This document shows positions 1 through 6,084 of a stretch of DNA of 8,327 nucleotides, in pieces. The position numbers were made by a program, and so were the translations under genes. The stretch covers positions 1-8,327 of the forward strand of contig SLFV01000127.1 in the NCBI GenBank assembly GCA_007124075.1, in the 5' to 3' direction. The notes beneath the pieces are model-generated. The model was not told where the DNA came from. It did no database searches and saw only the letters and a list, made by a program, of their open reading frames with translations. Every line of letters begins with the position of its first letter. Positions within the stretch are counted from its first letter, which is position 1. Source of the stretch: Roseimaritima sp. Its GTDB lineage: Bacteria; Planctomycetota; Planctomycetia; Pirellulales; Pirellulaceae.

Positions 1-320
1 AGAAACTGGGGAATGGTGGTGAGCCCGCGCCGAAGGTAGCGAGGCAGGAAAAATAAGGCCATGACTACCAACGACACCCCGGCGACAACCTCCCAGGCCA
101 TCACGCACAACCCATCTTTGAAGGCCGCACCGTTCAAGCCGACCAATTGTTCGGTTGACAGGTTAGTCAACAGCAGCGAACCTGCGATCACTCCGGCCCC
201 CAGACTACGTCCCGCCAGGAAGTAGCCATCGGTCGAAGCAAGCTCACGTTTGCGTGTCAGCAGCCACGTGACCAGCCCGACCAGTCCAGTAAAGAATACA
301 AACGAAGCGATGGTCCACAT
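1..320 (-). CDS. Sodium/solute symporter (SSS family), N-terminal part, cut by window edge
   Basis: The minus strand encodes 106 residues from an ATG at 320 and runs off the window at base 1 without a stop. The first hydrophobic helix covers about residues 3-21. It is followed by a charged turn (TRKRE) and the stretch DGYFLAGRSL (31-40), then a second hydrophobic segment with SLLLTNLSTEQLVGLNG (48-64), and a third around 72-93. This layout is typical of sodium-coupled sugar/solute symporters of the SLC5/SSS family, close to E. coli YidK and Vibrio SglT, which are inner-membrane proteins of roughly 500-600 residues. The substrate cannot be read from this fragment; a sugar or polyol is likely from the family and from the oxidoreductase two genes upstream. 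The start lies 4 bases after the ispD stop, with AGGA about 10 bases ahead, so it is probably cotranscribed and translationally coupled with ispD. Confidence 0.85.
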   Translation of the reverse strand, partial: MWTIASFVFFTGLVGLVTWLLTRKRELASTDGYFLAGRSLGAGVIAGSLLLTNLSTEQLVGLNGAAFKDGLCVMAWEVVAGVSLVVMALFFLPRYLRRGLTTIPQF

Positions 321-324
321 GGAT

Positions 325-1059
325 TCACGGTCCTGCTGGATGAGAACGGGTTGCCAGTAAAGCGGTTGCTAACAATAAGTCATCAGCCTGGGTGATTTTG
401 AGATTGTGTGGCGAGCCGGCAACAATTCGCACAGGATAACCGGCGCGTTCTACCAATTGGGCGTCATCGGTCACCGGTCGGCCCCGCCAGCGATGGTAAG
501 CATTTTGCAGGATTTCGGTACGAAAGACCTGTGGCGTTAGTGCCTCCCAGACTCCTTCGCGGTCGATCGTGGAACAAGTCTGCTGGTCCCCGGATAGTCG
601 TTTTAGCGTGCCCCGCACCGGCGTCGCCAACAGGGCCGCTCCCGATTCGAGACCGGCTTGAAAAACCGCTCTCAGATCCGAATCCGGAACGATTGGCCTT
701 GCCGCATCGTGAATCGCGACCAGGGGATGATCCGATACCTGTTCCAAGCCACAGCGGACACTATCAGAACGTTCCTCGCCTCCGATACAGCAGTGGACAC
801 GCAACCTCTCCAGCTCATCGGATTGCGCGTGCCACAGTTCCTGATCGTCTTTCGCTGTCACGAGGATGATTTGCCCTACCTCAGGCCGTTGACGCAGCAT
901 GTTTGCCGAATGCCACCACACGGGGCGCCCTTGGAGCAGTGCAAAAATTTTTTTCAGCCCGGCGCCACGAAAGCGTTGACTTTTCCCGGCAGCGGGCAGA
1001 ACTACCGCGACTGTACCGGCAGCAATCGCTGCCGCTGGGGAGGCTTGATCGCTGTTCAC
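325..1059 (-). CDS. ispD: 2-C-methyl-D-erythritol 4-phosphate cytidylyltransferase
   Basis: This 244-residue cytosolic enzyme is predicted to join CTP and 2-C-methyl-D-erythritol 4-phosphate to give CDP-methylerythritol and pyrophosphate, the third step of the MEP isoprenoid pathway. The nucleotide loop VVLPAAGKSQRF (19-30) is present, with Arg29 and Lys36 matching the catalytic Arg and Lys of E. coli IspD (R20, K27). Also visible are GGEERSDSV (93-101), HDAARP (117-122), TIDR (164-167, Arg matching E. coli R157), TDDA (197-200) and NLKIT (219-223, Lys221 matching K213). Length is normal for the family (about 230-240) with a slightly longer N-terminus. The usual PKQ of the loop reads LKK. The start is GTG at 1059; a TAAGG 8 bases ahead serves as ribosome binding site and overlaps the TAA stop of the upstream oxidoreductase, which suggests coupled translation. 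There is no sign of an IspF fusion. Confidence 0.93.
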   Translation of the reverse strand: MNSDQASPAAAIAAGTVAVVLPAAGKSQRFRGAGLKKIFALLQGRPVWWHSANMLRQRPEVGQIILVTAKDDQELWHAQSDELERLRVHCCIGGEERSDSVRCGLEQVSDHPLVAIHDAARPIVPDSDLRAVFQAGLESGAALLATPVRGTLKRLSGDQQTCSTIDREGVWEALTPQVFRTEILQNAYHRWRGRPVTDDAQLVERAGYPVRIVAGSPHNLKITQADDLLLATALLATRSHPAGP

Positions 1060-1068
1060 AAAGACGCC

Positions 1069-2265
1069 TTACCGTCGAGCCGACGGATGTAACAGAGAAA
1101 GCCACATGGCATCTTGCTGGCTACTAGCCACACACTGCTGAATGAAGAACATCCCTTCGACACCGTCGTACACATTGGGAAAAATCGTTTCTTTGCCTGG
1201 CACGGGCTGGCCATCGGCAACCGCCGCAATCGCGTCAAATGTCGCGGAGTAAACATTTGCAAAAGCCTCGAAGAAAGCTTCGGGGTGGCCTGCGGGAAGA
1301 CGGCAGGCCCCAGCCCCGGCACCTTCCATGAAAGCAGCATTTGGGTCACGGGTGTAAATCCGATGCGGTTGACCATTCTGACGAACAATCATTTCATTGG
1401 GATTCTCCTGGTGCCACTGCAAGGCCCCCTTTGTGCCGTCGATTTCGATGCTTACGTCGTTCTCCCGTCCGTGACTGATCTGCGATGCTGTGACACTCCC
1501 CAGACCACCATTTTCGTAACGAATAATCGCGGTGCCGTAATCATCCAACTTGCGGCCATCGACAAAAGTCTTCAAGTGACAGCTCACCTGCGCAGGCAGC
1601 AAGCCTGTCATGTAGCGTCCCAAGTTGTAGGCATGCGTGGCGATATCACCAAACGCGCCAGCCGCACCGCTTTTACTTGGATCGGTCCTCCAAGCAGCCT
1701 GTTTTTGGGCGTCGGCCTCCAGTTTGGTTCGCAGCCAGCCCTGGATGTACTGGGCGCGGATTGCTTGGATTTCCCCCAGTTCGCCGCCAAGGATCATCTG
1801 GCGTGCCTGCCGTACCAAAGGGTATCCGGTGTAATTATGCGAGACCGCGAACACGACCCCCGCTTTCTCAACCGCCGCCTGCAACTGCTCCGCTTGTTCC
1901 AGGTCAAATGTCATCGGTTTATCGCAGACGACATGAAACCCCGATTCGACCGCCGCCTTGGCAACCTGAAAGTGCGTGTAATTGGGGGTGGTAATGCTGA
2001 CAAAGTCGATCCGTTGGTCCTCCGGCAAACTCGCTTCTGTGGCTAACATTTCCTGATAAGAGCCGTAGGCACGCTCGGGGCGAATGTCATAGTCGGGTGC
2101 GGAGGCCTTGGCCCGTTCCGGATTACTGGACAGGGCCCCAGCGACAAGTTCGGCGCGATTGTCCAAACAGGCAGCAATGGAATGGACGCGACCGATGAAT
2201 GAGCCCTGGCCGCCCCCGACAAGTCCCATTCGAAGTTTTCGATTCAGTGGAGCGTTAATGCCCAT
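1069..2265 (-). CDS. Gfo/Idh/MocA family NAD(P)-dependent oxidoreductase
   Basis: This is a 398-residue cytosolic dehydrogenase of the Gfo/Idh/MocA family, which oxidises sugars, inositols or sugar derivatives with NAD(P). The N-terminal Rossmann fold starts at LRMGLVGGGQGSFIG (11-25). The cofactor-side motif CDKP (114-117; Lys116 corresponds to the family EKP lysine) is present, as is the catalytic GDIATH (206-211) with Asp207 and His211 in place of the usual DxxxH. The C-terminal alpha/beta domain includes GHPEAFFEAFANVY (326-339), common in this family. Substrate is not predictable; these genes are very numerous in planctomycetes. The ATG at 2265 has GAGG 7 bases ahead. It is the first gene of a probable three-gene operon: ispD starts 9 bases after its stop and the symporter follows. 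No signal peptide or Tat motif is visible, unlike many planctomycete relatives that are exported. Confidence 0.92.
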   Translation of the reverse strand: MGINAPLNRKLRMGLVGGGQGSFIGRVHSIAACLDNRAELVAGALSSNPERAKASAPDYDIRPERAYGSYQEMLATEASLPEDQRIDFVSITTPNYTHFQVAKAAVESGFHVVCDKPMTFDLEQAEQLQAAVEKAGVVFAVSHNYTGYPLVRQARQMILGGELGEIQAIRAQYIQGWLRTKLEADAQKQAAWRTDPSKSGAAGAFGDIATHAYNLGRYMTGLLPAQVSCHLKTFVDGRKLDDYGTAIIRYENGGLGSVTASQISHGRENDVSIEIDGTKGALQWHQENPNEMIVRQNGQPHRIYTRDPNAAFMEGAGAGACRLPAGHPEAFFEAFANVYSATFDAIAAVADGQPVPGKETIFPNVYDGVEGMFFIQQCVASSQQDAMWLSLLHPSARR

Positions 2266-2315
2266 GATTTATCCTCACTTGCGCAGAGAAATTTTGGTAG
2301 ATCCGTTCTGGGACA

Positions 2316-2344
2316 ATCGTAAAGTCACTAGTAACGGCGTACAA
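2316..2344 (-). promoter_or_regulatory. Possible promoter of the oxidoreductase-ispD-symporter operon
   Basis: On the minus strand TTGTAC (2344-2339) and TACGAT (2321-2316) are 17 bases apart, resembling -35 and -10 boxes (3/6 and 4/6 matches). They would give a 5' leader of about 44 bases. An almost perfect 12-base palindrome centred on ACTAGT (2324-2335) fills the spacer and could be an operator. The match is weak and this is only a candidate. Confidence 0.22.
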
Positions 2345-2406
2345 TCACGGGTAAGACTTGATAGCCATTTAGCCTTCTAAATAAACCGCCGGGAGTACTC
2401 GTCGCT

Positions 2407-3006
2407 ATGGTTCCATTTGATAGTTCACCTAATTGTTGCCGATTCGCCCGTCTGCTCTCCAGTCGTTCACTCCCGTTGTGTGGCAGCCTGTTTGTGGGGG
2501 CGATGGTGTTTGCGACCGGTCTGTGGCTTGGAAAGCAAGATTCCGGGATCCCCCAGTCCCCCTGGCCCCCTAACGGCCTCAACGCGGTCGCTTCGGCAAC
2601 CAGTGAAAGTTTTTCGATCGCGACAGGTAATGTGGGAAGGTTTGCTGAAGGCTTCTTCATGCTGGATCACGATACGGGCCTGCTGCAGTGCCATGTTTTG
2701 TATCCCCGCGCGGGACGATTTGGGGCAGTCTTTTTTGCCAATGTCAAGGAGGTTCTGCAGGGCGGTCGCGATTCCGGTTACATCATGGTGACGGGCGATG
2801 CGGATTTTCCCGGGGGTGCGAATCAGCCCGGAGGGGGGCCAGGCAGCGTCGTCTACGTCATGGACACCTCCACCGGTGCCTTCGTCTGCTATGCGGTACC
2901 GTTCGATCGATCTGCCGAAGCGGCCCAGCGACCGCAAAGCAATGCGTTGGTGATCGTGGGACGCGGAGACGCCCGTCAAGTCCTGGAGCGTGATAGTTTG
3001 CGGTAG
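2407..3006 (+). CDS. Conserved hypothetical planctomycete-type protein with N-terminal membrane anchor
   Basis: This 199-residue protein has unknown function. An N-terminal basic stretch (residues 10-20) precedes a hydrophobic segment at about 22-41, read as a membrane anchor or uncleaved signal, so the rest is probably outside the cytoplasmic membrane. The body has two related strand-rich segments: FFMLDHDTGLLQCHVLYP (83-100) and VVYVMDTSTGAFVCYAVPF (148-166). Both share hydrophobic-D-x-x-TG-x-hydrophobic-x-C, like two blades of a repeat-type beta fold. Between them lies a Gly/Pro-rich loop (135-147). From memory, proteins with SFSIATG (69-75), a D-x-x-TG strand and MVTG (127-130) recur in planctomycete genomes as unnamed proteins; I have no function for them. 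GGGAG at 2391-2395, 11 bases ahead, supports the start. The gene stands alone, divergent from the oxidoreductase operon. Confidence 0.75.
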   Translation: MVPFDSSPNCCRFARLLSSRSLPLCGSLFVGAMVFATGLWLGKQDSGIPQSPWPPNGLNAVASATSESFSIATGNVGRFAEGFFMLDHDTGLLQCHVLYPRAGRFGAVFFANVKEVLQGGRDSGYIMVTGDADFPGGANQPGGGPGSVVYVMDTSTGAFVCYAVPFDRSAEAAQRPQSNALVIVGRGDARQVLERDSLR

Positions 3007-3167
3007 CGACGCTTGGTCAATCGGGTTGTCACGAATGCACCACGAGCAACGACTGCGGCTGCAAATGCGTCCTGCAACGCTTGGTCACATTCTTTGTAAT
3101 GTGTCCATGCTTCGGTCCGTGGAACGTTTTCTGTGGGATGCGCTCGAGGGTGCCGAAAACTGAACAT
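2976..3167 (-). CDS. Doubtful small ORF overlapping the end of the 2407-3006 gene
   Basis: This 63-codon minus-strand frame has an ATG at 3167 and AAGG about 10 bases ahead. It overlaps the last 31 bases of the opposite-strand gene. Its middle part (WTHYKECDQALQDAFAAA, about residues 21-38) has a protein-like composition and would form an amphipathic helix. The C-terminus is strongly basic. It has no recognisable domain and no partner gene, so it may be a chance frame in a spacer. I list it because it is the only frame here with a reasonable start and helix-like content. Confidence 0.18.
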   Translation of the reverse strand: MFSFRHPRAHPTENVPRTEAWTHYKECDQALQDAFAAAVVARGAFVTTRLTKRRYRKLSRSRT

Positions 3168-3332
3168 TGAAGAGTGACCTTGCCCGTCATCGTCTTCCCA
3201 TCCTCAGCTTTTGTCGGCGCGGTCACGTCCTGCCCAGGTGACCGACCCCCTCCAGCAACGGAGTGTTGGTCGCTAATCAGTGATCGCGTCGATCAAAGCG
3301 AGGTTTTTTGCCTGCAATCTCCCGGAGTTACC
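3007..3332. other. Intergenic stretch with several short inverted repeats
   Basis: These 326 bases lie between two plus-strand genes of unknown function and have no convincing gene. They hold adjacent possible hairpins. At 3083-3106, 9 bp with one T-T mismatch surrounds a 6-base loop. At 3220-3244 there is a perfect 7-bp CGGTCAC/GTGACCG pair. At 3243-3272, CGACC/GGTCG encloses CTCC/GGAG. At 3271-3300, CGCT/AGCG encloses TGATC/GATCA, followed three bases later by six T (3304-3309). The last could be a weak terminator. Stems of this size are expected by chance, so their meaning is open. Confidence 0.4.
3271..3309 (+). terminator. Weak candidate intrinsic terminator
   Basis: CGCT/AGCG outer and TGATC/GATCA inner pairs form an imperfect hairpin, followed after AGG by six T. 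It lies 265 bases past the 2407-3006 gene and only 24 bases ahead of the 3333 start, so it could end the former transcript or act in the leader of the latter. The stem has an asymmetric internal loop, so strength is doubtful. Confidence 0.2.
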
Positions 3333-3650
3333 ATGGCTAAGAAAGACACCTTCCGCATCGTGACGCGCGCCCAAGATGGAACCTTAAGAATTCGTGACTA
3401 CCCATCGATCGACCCGCTGCTGCATTCGTATACGCAGATCGGCATTGATGACTGCAGTACCGATTTAGCCTTGCGGGGTTTGCCGGTTTTTCGAGGGTTG
3501 GTCGGCCCCATGCCTGAGGGCAAAAACGTTGTCCGTTACGAGTCACCGCAAGTTTTTGAACTGATGACGAAGGAATGGACAAGCAAACCTAACCGGAAAC
3601 GCACCCGGCGGCGCACCGACAAGCCCAGTGACGTTGCAGTAGGGCCGTAA
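3333..3650 (+). CDS. Small hypothetical protein with basic C-terminal tail
   Basis: This 105-residue protein is not recognised. The N-terminal two thirds (MAKKDTFRIV, then a short strand pair up to about residue 22 and a mixed region to 80) looks like a small soluble domain. The tail (86-97, KPNRKRTRRRTD) is extremely basic and could bind nucleic acid or acidic partners. There is no signal peptide or membrane segment and one Cys (41). The frame is open further upstream to an ATG at 3174, but I choose 3333 because GGAG lies 5 bases ahead (3324-3327) and the upstream translation is Pro/Ser/Cys-rich and not protein-like. It is convergent with feoB, whose stop is 15 bases beyond its own. Confidence 0.6.
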   Translation: MAKKDTFRIVTRAQDGTLRIRDYPSIDPLLHSYTQIGIDDCSTDLALRGLPVFRGLVGPMPEGKNVVRYESPQVFELMTKEWTSKPNRKRTRRRTDKPSDVAVGP

Positions 3651-3677
3651 CGTGAAAGCGATTCGTTACGAAAGCCC
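3642..3677. terminator. Inverted repeat between convergent genes, possible bidirectional terminator
   Basis: CGTAACG (3646-3652) and CGTTACG (3664-3670) pair perfectly around an 11-base loop. GGGC (3642-3645) and GCCC (3674-3677) extend the stem after a 3-base AAA bulge. The left arm contains the TAA stop of the 3333-3650 gene and the right arm the stop of feoB. There is no T-run on either strand, so it is not a classical intrinsic terminator; position alone suggests a shared 3'-end element. Confidence 0.4.
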
Positions 3678-5711
3678 CAACGCAAGAATGCCTTGTCTCG
3701 CTAGGAAAGCCATCGCGTAAGCCAAAATGGTCATGTAGCCAAGTTGGAAGAACGCCCACCTCCAGGAACCTGTCTCCTTGCGGGTGACAACCTGGGTAGG
3801 AAGACACTGCATCGCTAGCACAAAAAAGACTAGTAGGCTGACCGACGTGGCGGTGTCGAAAACTTTACTGCCGTCGGCGCGCTGAGCCGAGCGGAGTCGG
3901 CTGGTTAGCGAGTGAATCTCCTGGTCGTCATCGACGTCGTCTCCCAGGCCGTATAAAATCGATAACGTCGAAACCACCACTTCTCTCGCTGCAAAAGATG
4001 CCATCACCCCGACGGTTACTTTCCAGTCAAATCCTAACGGTTCAAACACCGGTTGGACGGTCTTGCCGATCCGTCCTAAGGCTGAATGCTCTTGCTTGAT
4101 CTGCGATTGCAGTCGCTCCAGATCCTCCTGGCTGTCGGACGTCAGGTCCGGATTCTGGCGCAGTTCGGTGGCTGTTTGCTGCTGCAGAAATTCGGGCGTT
4201 GCTTTGGGATACGTCGACAATGCCCAAATCACCAGGGAAATTAGCAAAATCGTCGTTCCCGCATCACGCAGGAAACCCCAGCCTTTGTCCAAAGCGTGTC
4301 GGGCCGCATTGGATACCGAAGGCCTGCGGTAGGCGGGCAGTTCCAGGATCAGCGGCGAGGGTTTGCCCGGTAGGATCGACATCTTAAAGACCAACGCCAT
4401 CGTAAACGCAGCGATCATCCCCAGAAAGTAAGCGGCGGAAAATAACAATGCTGCCGAAAGTGGTGAATCGGGAAACAGTAAAGCGGCAATCATGGTATAA
4501 ACCGGCAGCCGAGCAGAGCAGGTCATTAGCGGGATCACCAGGATCGAAACCAGTCGATCGCGACGGTCGCTAATGACGCGAGTGGACATGATTGCCGGGA
4601 TTGCGCAGGCGTGTGCGGTTAGGAGCGGAACAAACGCTTGACCCGGTAAACCCACACGCTGCATCCAGCGGTCGACGACAACCACCGCCCGCGCCAAGTA
4701 TCCAGAATCTTCCAGTAGGGTCAGCACAAAAAAGAGGATGATGATCTGCGGCAAAAATACCAGCACCCCCCCCACACCCGAAATCACACCATCGGCGATC
4801 AAGCTCTGAAAGTCGCCTTCCGGTAGAAGGCTTTCCACGAAGAGCGACACCGTTGCGAATGACCACTCTAGCAACTCCATGGGCAGCGTGGCCAACCAAA
4901 ACACCATTCCGAACAGCATCAGCATCGCCGCAAAAAACGCCGCCGCGCCAACGATCGGATGGGTTAGCCAATGATCCATGGATTCCACCCATGCGGGCGT
5001 TGTCACAAACCGCTGTTTCGTTGCGACCCCTGCCAGGTCCGCGGCCCAGTGATGACCAGCAGCATAGGGACACGAATTGCAGCCGCTACTACAGCCAGTG
5101 GACGGGGCGATCGCGGCCCCCGGTTCGCTCGCTTCCAATAGCCTGTGTTCTAGGGTGTCCAGCCCCAGCCCCGTTCGAGCGGAAATCGCCACCACTGGGC
5201 ATCCCAGCCGCTTTGACATCGCCGCAACGTCGATTTCCAGGCCACTTTTGTCCGCAACGTCAATCTGATTCACCGCCACGACGGTTGGCTTGCCTAAATC
5301 CAAGACCTGCTGCGCGATGAACAAGCTCCGTTGCAAGTTGGTGGCATCAACAACCAATAGGATCGCGTCCGCTGCCGGAACATCGGCCGGATCGCGTTCT
5401 CCGTGTAAATACTGTGCGGTTACCCGTTCTTCGAAGCTGGAACCTTCCAGCGTGTACGTACCGGGCAGGTCGATAACGGTCAGCGATTGCGGTTGGTCTG
5501 CAGGCAGTTCCAGTTGGGAAAGATCGCAAGTCCCCTCACGATGTTCGATCGTTGTTCCGGCAAAGTTGGATGTCTTTGAAAGAGCGCTGGTTAACCGATT
5601 GAATAAAGAAGTCTTGCCGACGTTGGGATTTCCCACCAAGGCAATCGTCGGCGACCGACGGGGAACGAAAAGTGACGGCGAATCGGACGGCTGGATAATC
5701 GGTAAATTCAT
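3666..5711 (-). CDS. feoB: Ferrous iron transport protein B
   Basis: This 681-residue inner-membrane protein takes up Fe(II) and has an N-terminal GTPase domain. G motifs are clear: GNPNVGKTS (27-35, G1), Thr53/Thr54 (G2), DLPG (81-84, G3), NQID (148-151, G4) and SAR (177-179, G5). The membrane part begins near residue 251 and contains the two Gate repeats: HACAIPAIMSTRVISDRRDR (367-386) with MTCSARLPVY (396-405), and ASFAAREVVVSTLSILYG (571-588). The Cys residues near the pore in E. coli FeoB have counterparts at 369 and 398. The family is often about 700-770 residues. The shortfall lies between the G domain and the first helix, where the helical domain with its RWLALKLLEGD-like motif is not visible; instead there is a Cys cluster (C207, C211, C214) followed by His220-His221. 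feoA lies 11 bases upstream. No feoC is seen. The start lacks a strong ribosome binding site and probably relies on coupling to feoA. Confidence 0.95.
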   Translation of the reverse strand: MNLPIIQPSDSPSLFVPRRSPTIALVGNPNVGKTSLFNRLTSALSKTSNFAGTTIEHREGTCDLSQLELPADQPQSLTVIDLPGTYTLEGSSFEERVTAQYLHGERDPADVPAADAILLVVDATNLQRSLFIAQQVLDLGKPTVVAVNQIDVADKSGLEIDVAAMSKRLGCPVVAISARTGLGLDTLEHRLLEASEPGAAIAPSTGCSSGCNSCPYAAGHHWAADLAGVATKQRFVTTPAWVESMDHWLTHPIVGAAAFFAAMLMLFGMVFWLATLPMELLEWSFATVSLFVESLLPEGDFQSLIADGVISGVGGVLVFLPQIIILFFVLTLLEDSGYLARAVVVVDRWMQRVGLPGQAFVPLLTAHACAIPAIMSTRVISDRRDRLVSILVIPLMTCSARLPVYTMIAALLFPDSPLSAALLFSAAYFLGMIAAFTMALVFKMSILPGKPSPLILELPAYRRPSVSNAARHALDKGWGFLRDAGTTILLISLVIWALSTYPKATPEFLQQQTATELRQNPDLTSDSQEDLERLQSQIKQEHSALGRIGKTVQPVFEPLGFDWKVTVGVMASFAAREVVVSTLSILYGLGDDVDDDQEIHSLTSRLRSAQRADGSKVFDTATSVSLLVFFVLAMQCLPTQVVTRKETGSWRWAFFQLGYMTILAYAMAFLARQGILALGLS

Positions 5712-5722
5712 GGAGCGAAAAT

Positions 5723-5965
5723 CTAGGTCGAGGCCGGCAGTGGTTCAACGTGAATTCCCCGAGCAATTTCGGCGCTAATCGCCAAGCGAGATCCCGCAGC
5801 ACGGATCAATGTTGGGCTGCCGCTGCGGAGAATCTCGATACGCTGTCCCGCGAAAACGCCCATCGAACGCAGTCGATCGGTATGGTTGGTGGGTAAGTCA
5901 AAACTGCCAACTCGAACCCAACCGGGGGGAAAATCGCACAGCGGGAAAAGGCTGGGTGTTGGCAT
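5723..5965 (-). CDS. feoA: Ferrous iron transport protein A
   Basis: This 80-residue cytosolic SH3-like protein is thought to assist FeoB through protein-protein contact. The family pattern is visible: DFPPGWVRVGSF (11-22), the helix RLRSMGVFAGQRIEIL (31-46) that corresponds to the usual LxxLGxxPGxxVxVL, and the closing strand part GSRLAISAEIARGIHV (58-73). Length is typical (75-85). It is the first gene of feoAB, with feoB starting 11 bases after its TAG stop. The ATG at 5965 has no close Shine-Dalgarno; an AGGAAG lies about 18 bases upstream, too far for a classical site. A sigma70-like promoter at 6045-6017 on this strand would give a leader of roughly 45 bases that contains the inverted repeat TGAGA-N5-TCTCA. 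Confidence 0.92.
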   Translation of the reverse strand: MPTPSLFPLCDFPPGWVRVGSFDLPTNHTDRLRSMGVFAGQRIEILRSGSPTLIRAAGSRLAISAEIARGIHVEPLPAST

Positions 5966-5989
5966 GCTAAGTAATGGTGTTGGGCTTCC

Positions 5990-6004
5990 TGAGACTTGAT
6001 CTCA
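5990..6004. promoter_or_regulatory. Inverted repeat TGAGA-N5-TCTCA in the feoA leader
   Basis: A 5-bp perfect inverted repeat with a 5-base centre lies just downstream of the expected feoAB start site and 25 bases ahead of feoA. This is a natural position for a repressor site such as an iron regulator, but it does not match the Fur consensus I know. It is short enough to be chance. Confidence 0.25.
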
Positions 6005-6016
6005 ATTGTCCAGAGC

Positions 6017-6045
6017 ATTGTCGCTTACCGTCAAGCGGCTGTCAA
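6017..6045 (-). promoter_or_regulatory. Sigma70-like promoter of feoAB
   Basis: On the minus strand TTGACA (6045-6040, full match to -35) and GACAAT (6022-6017, 4/6 match to -10) are separated by exactly 17 bases. Transcription would start near 6010, about 45 bases before feoA. Within and beside it are CGCTT (6022-6026), AAGCG (6033-6037) and CGCTT (6046-6050), three alternating half-sites that could bind a regulator over the polymerase contacts. Confidence 0.5.
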
Positions 6046-6049
6046 CGCT

Positions 6050-6079
6050 TCTACAGGCGAAGGGGGACGGAGGCATAAT
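6050..6079 (+). promoter_or_regulatory. Candidate promoter for the divergent structured RNA
   Basis: TCTACA (6050-6055, 4/6 of -35) and CATAAT (6074-6079, 5/6 of -10) are 18 bases apart. The start would fall near 6085-6087, just where the first helix of the proposed RNA begins. Its -35 is 4 bases from the -35 of feoAB on the other strand, so the two would be back to back. Confidence 0.3.
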
Positions 6080-6084
6080 CACAA

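Noticed and set aside
1114..2046. Long plus-strand frame (310 codons) opposite the oxidoreductase
   Set aside because: It is wholly antisense to a gene with clear Gfo/Idh/MocA motifs; its translation is low in recognisable structure. The same holds for the plus-strand frames at 408-869 and 658-1092 opposite ispD.
3009..3087. Direct repeat ACGCTTGGTCA at 3009-3019 and 3077-3087, and an 11-base match between 3070-3080 and 8030-8040
   Set aside because: Repeats of 11 bases are expected several times by chance in a window this long, and no element boundaries accompany them.
3174..3332. Upstream extension of the 3333-3650 gene
   Set aside because: The ATG at 3333 has GGAG at ideal spacing and a normal N-terminus (MAKK); the upstream translation is Pro/Ser/Cys-rich and covers the hairpin region.
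4570..5073. Second minus-strand frame (167 codons) inside feoB
   Set aside because: It is in another frame of the same strand as feoB, Gly/Arg/Cys-rich in a way typical of frame-shifted membrane genes, while the feoB frame has all expected motifs.
4998..5126. CX3CX2C in FeoB read as a radical SAM motif
   Set aside because: The spacing matches, but it lies in a short linker of a GTPase transporter with no radical SAM barrel; at most it binds a metal or cluster.
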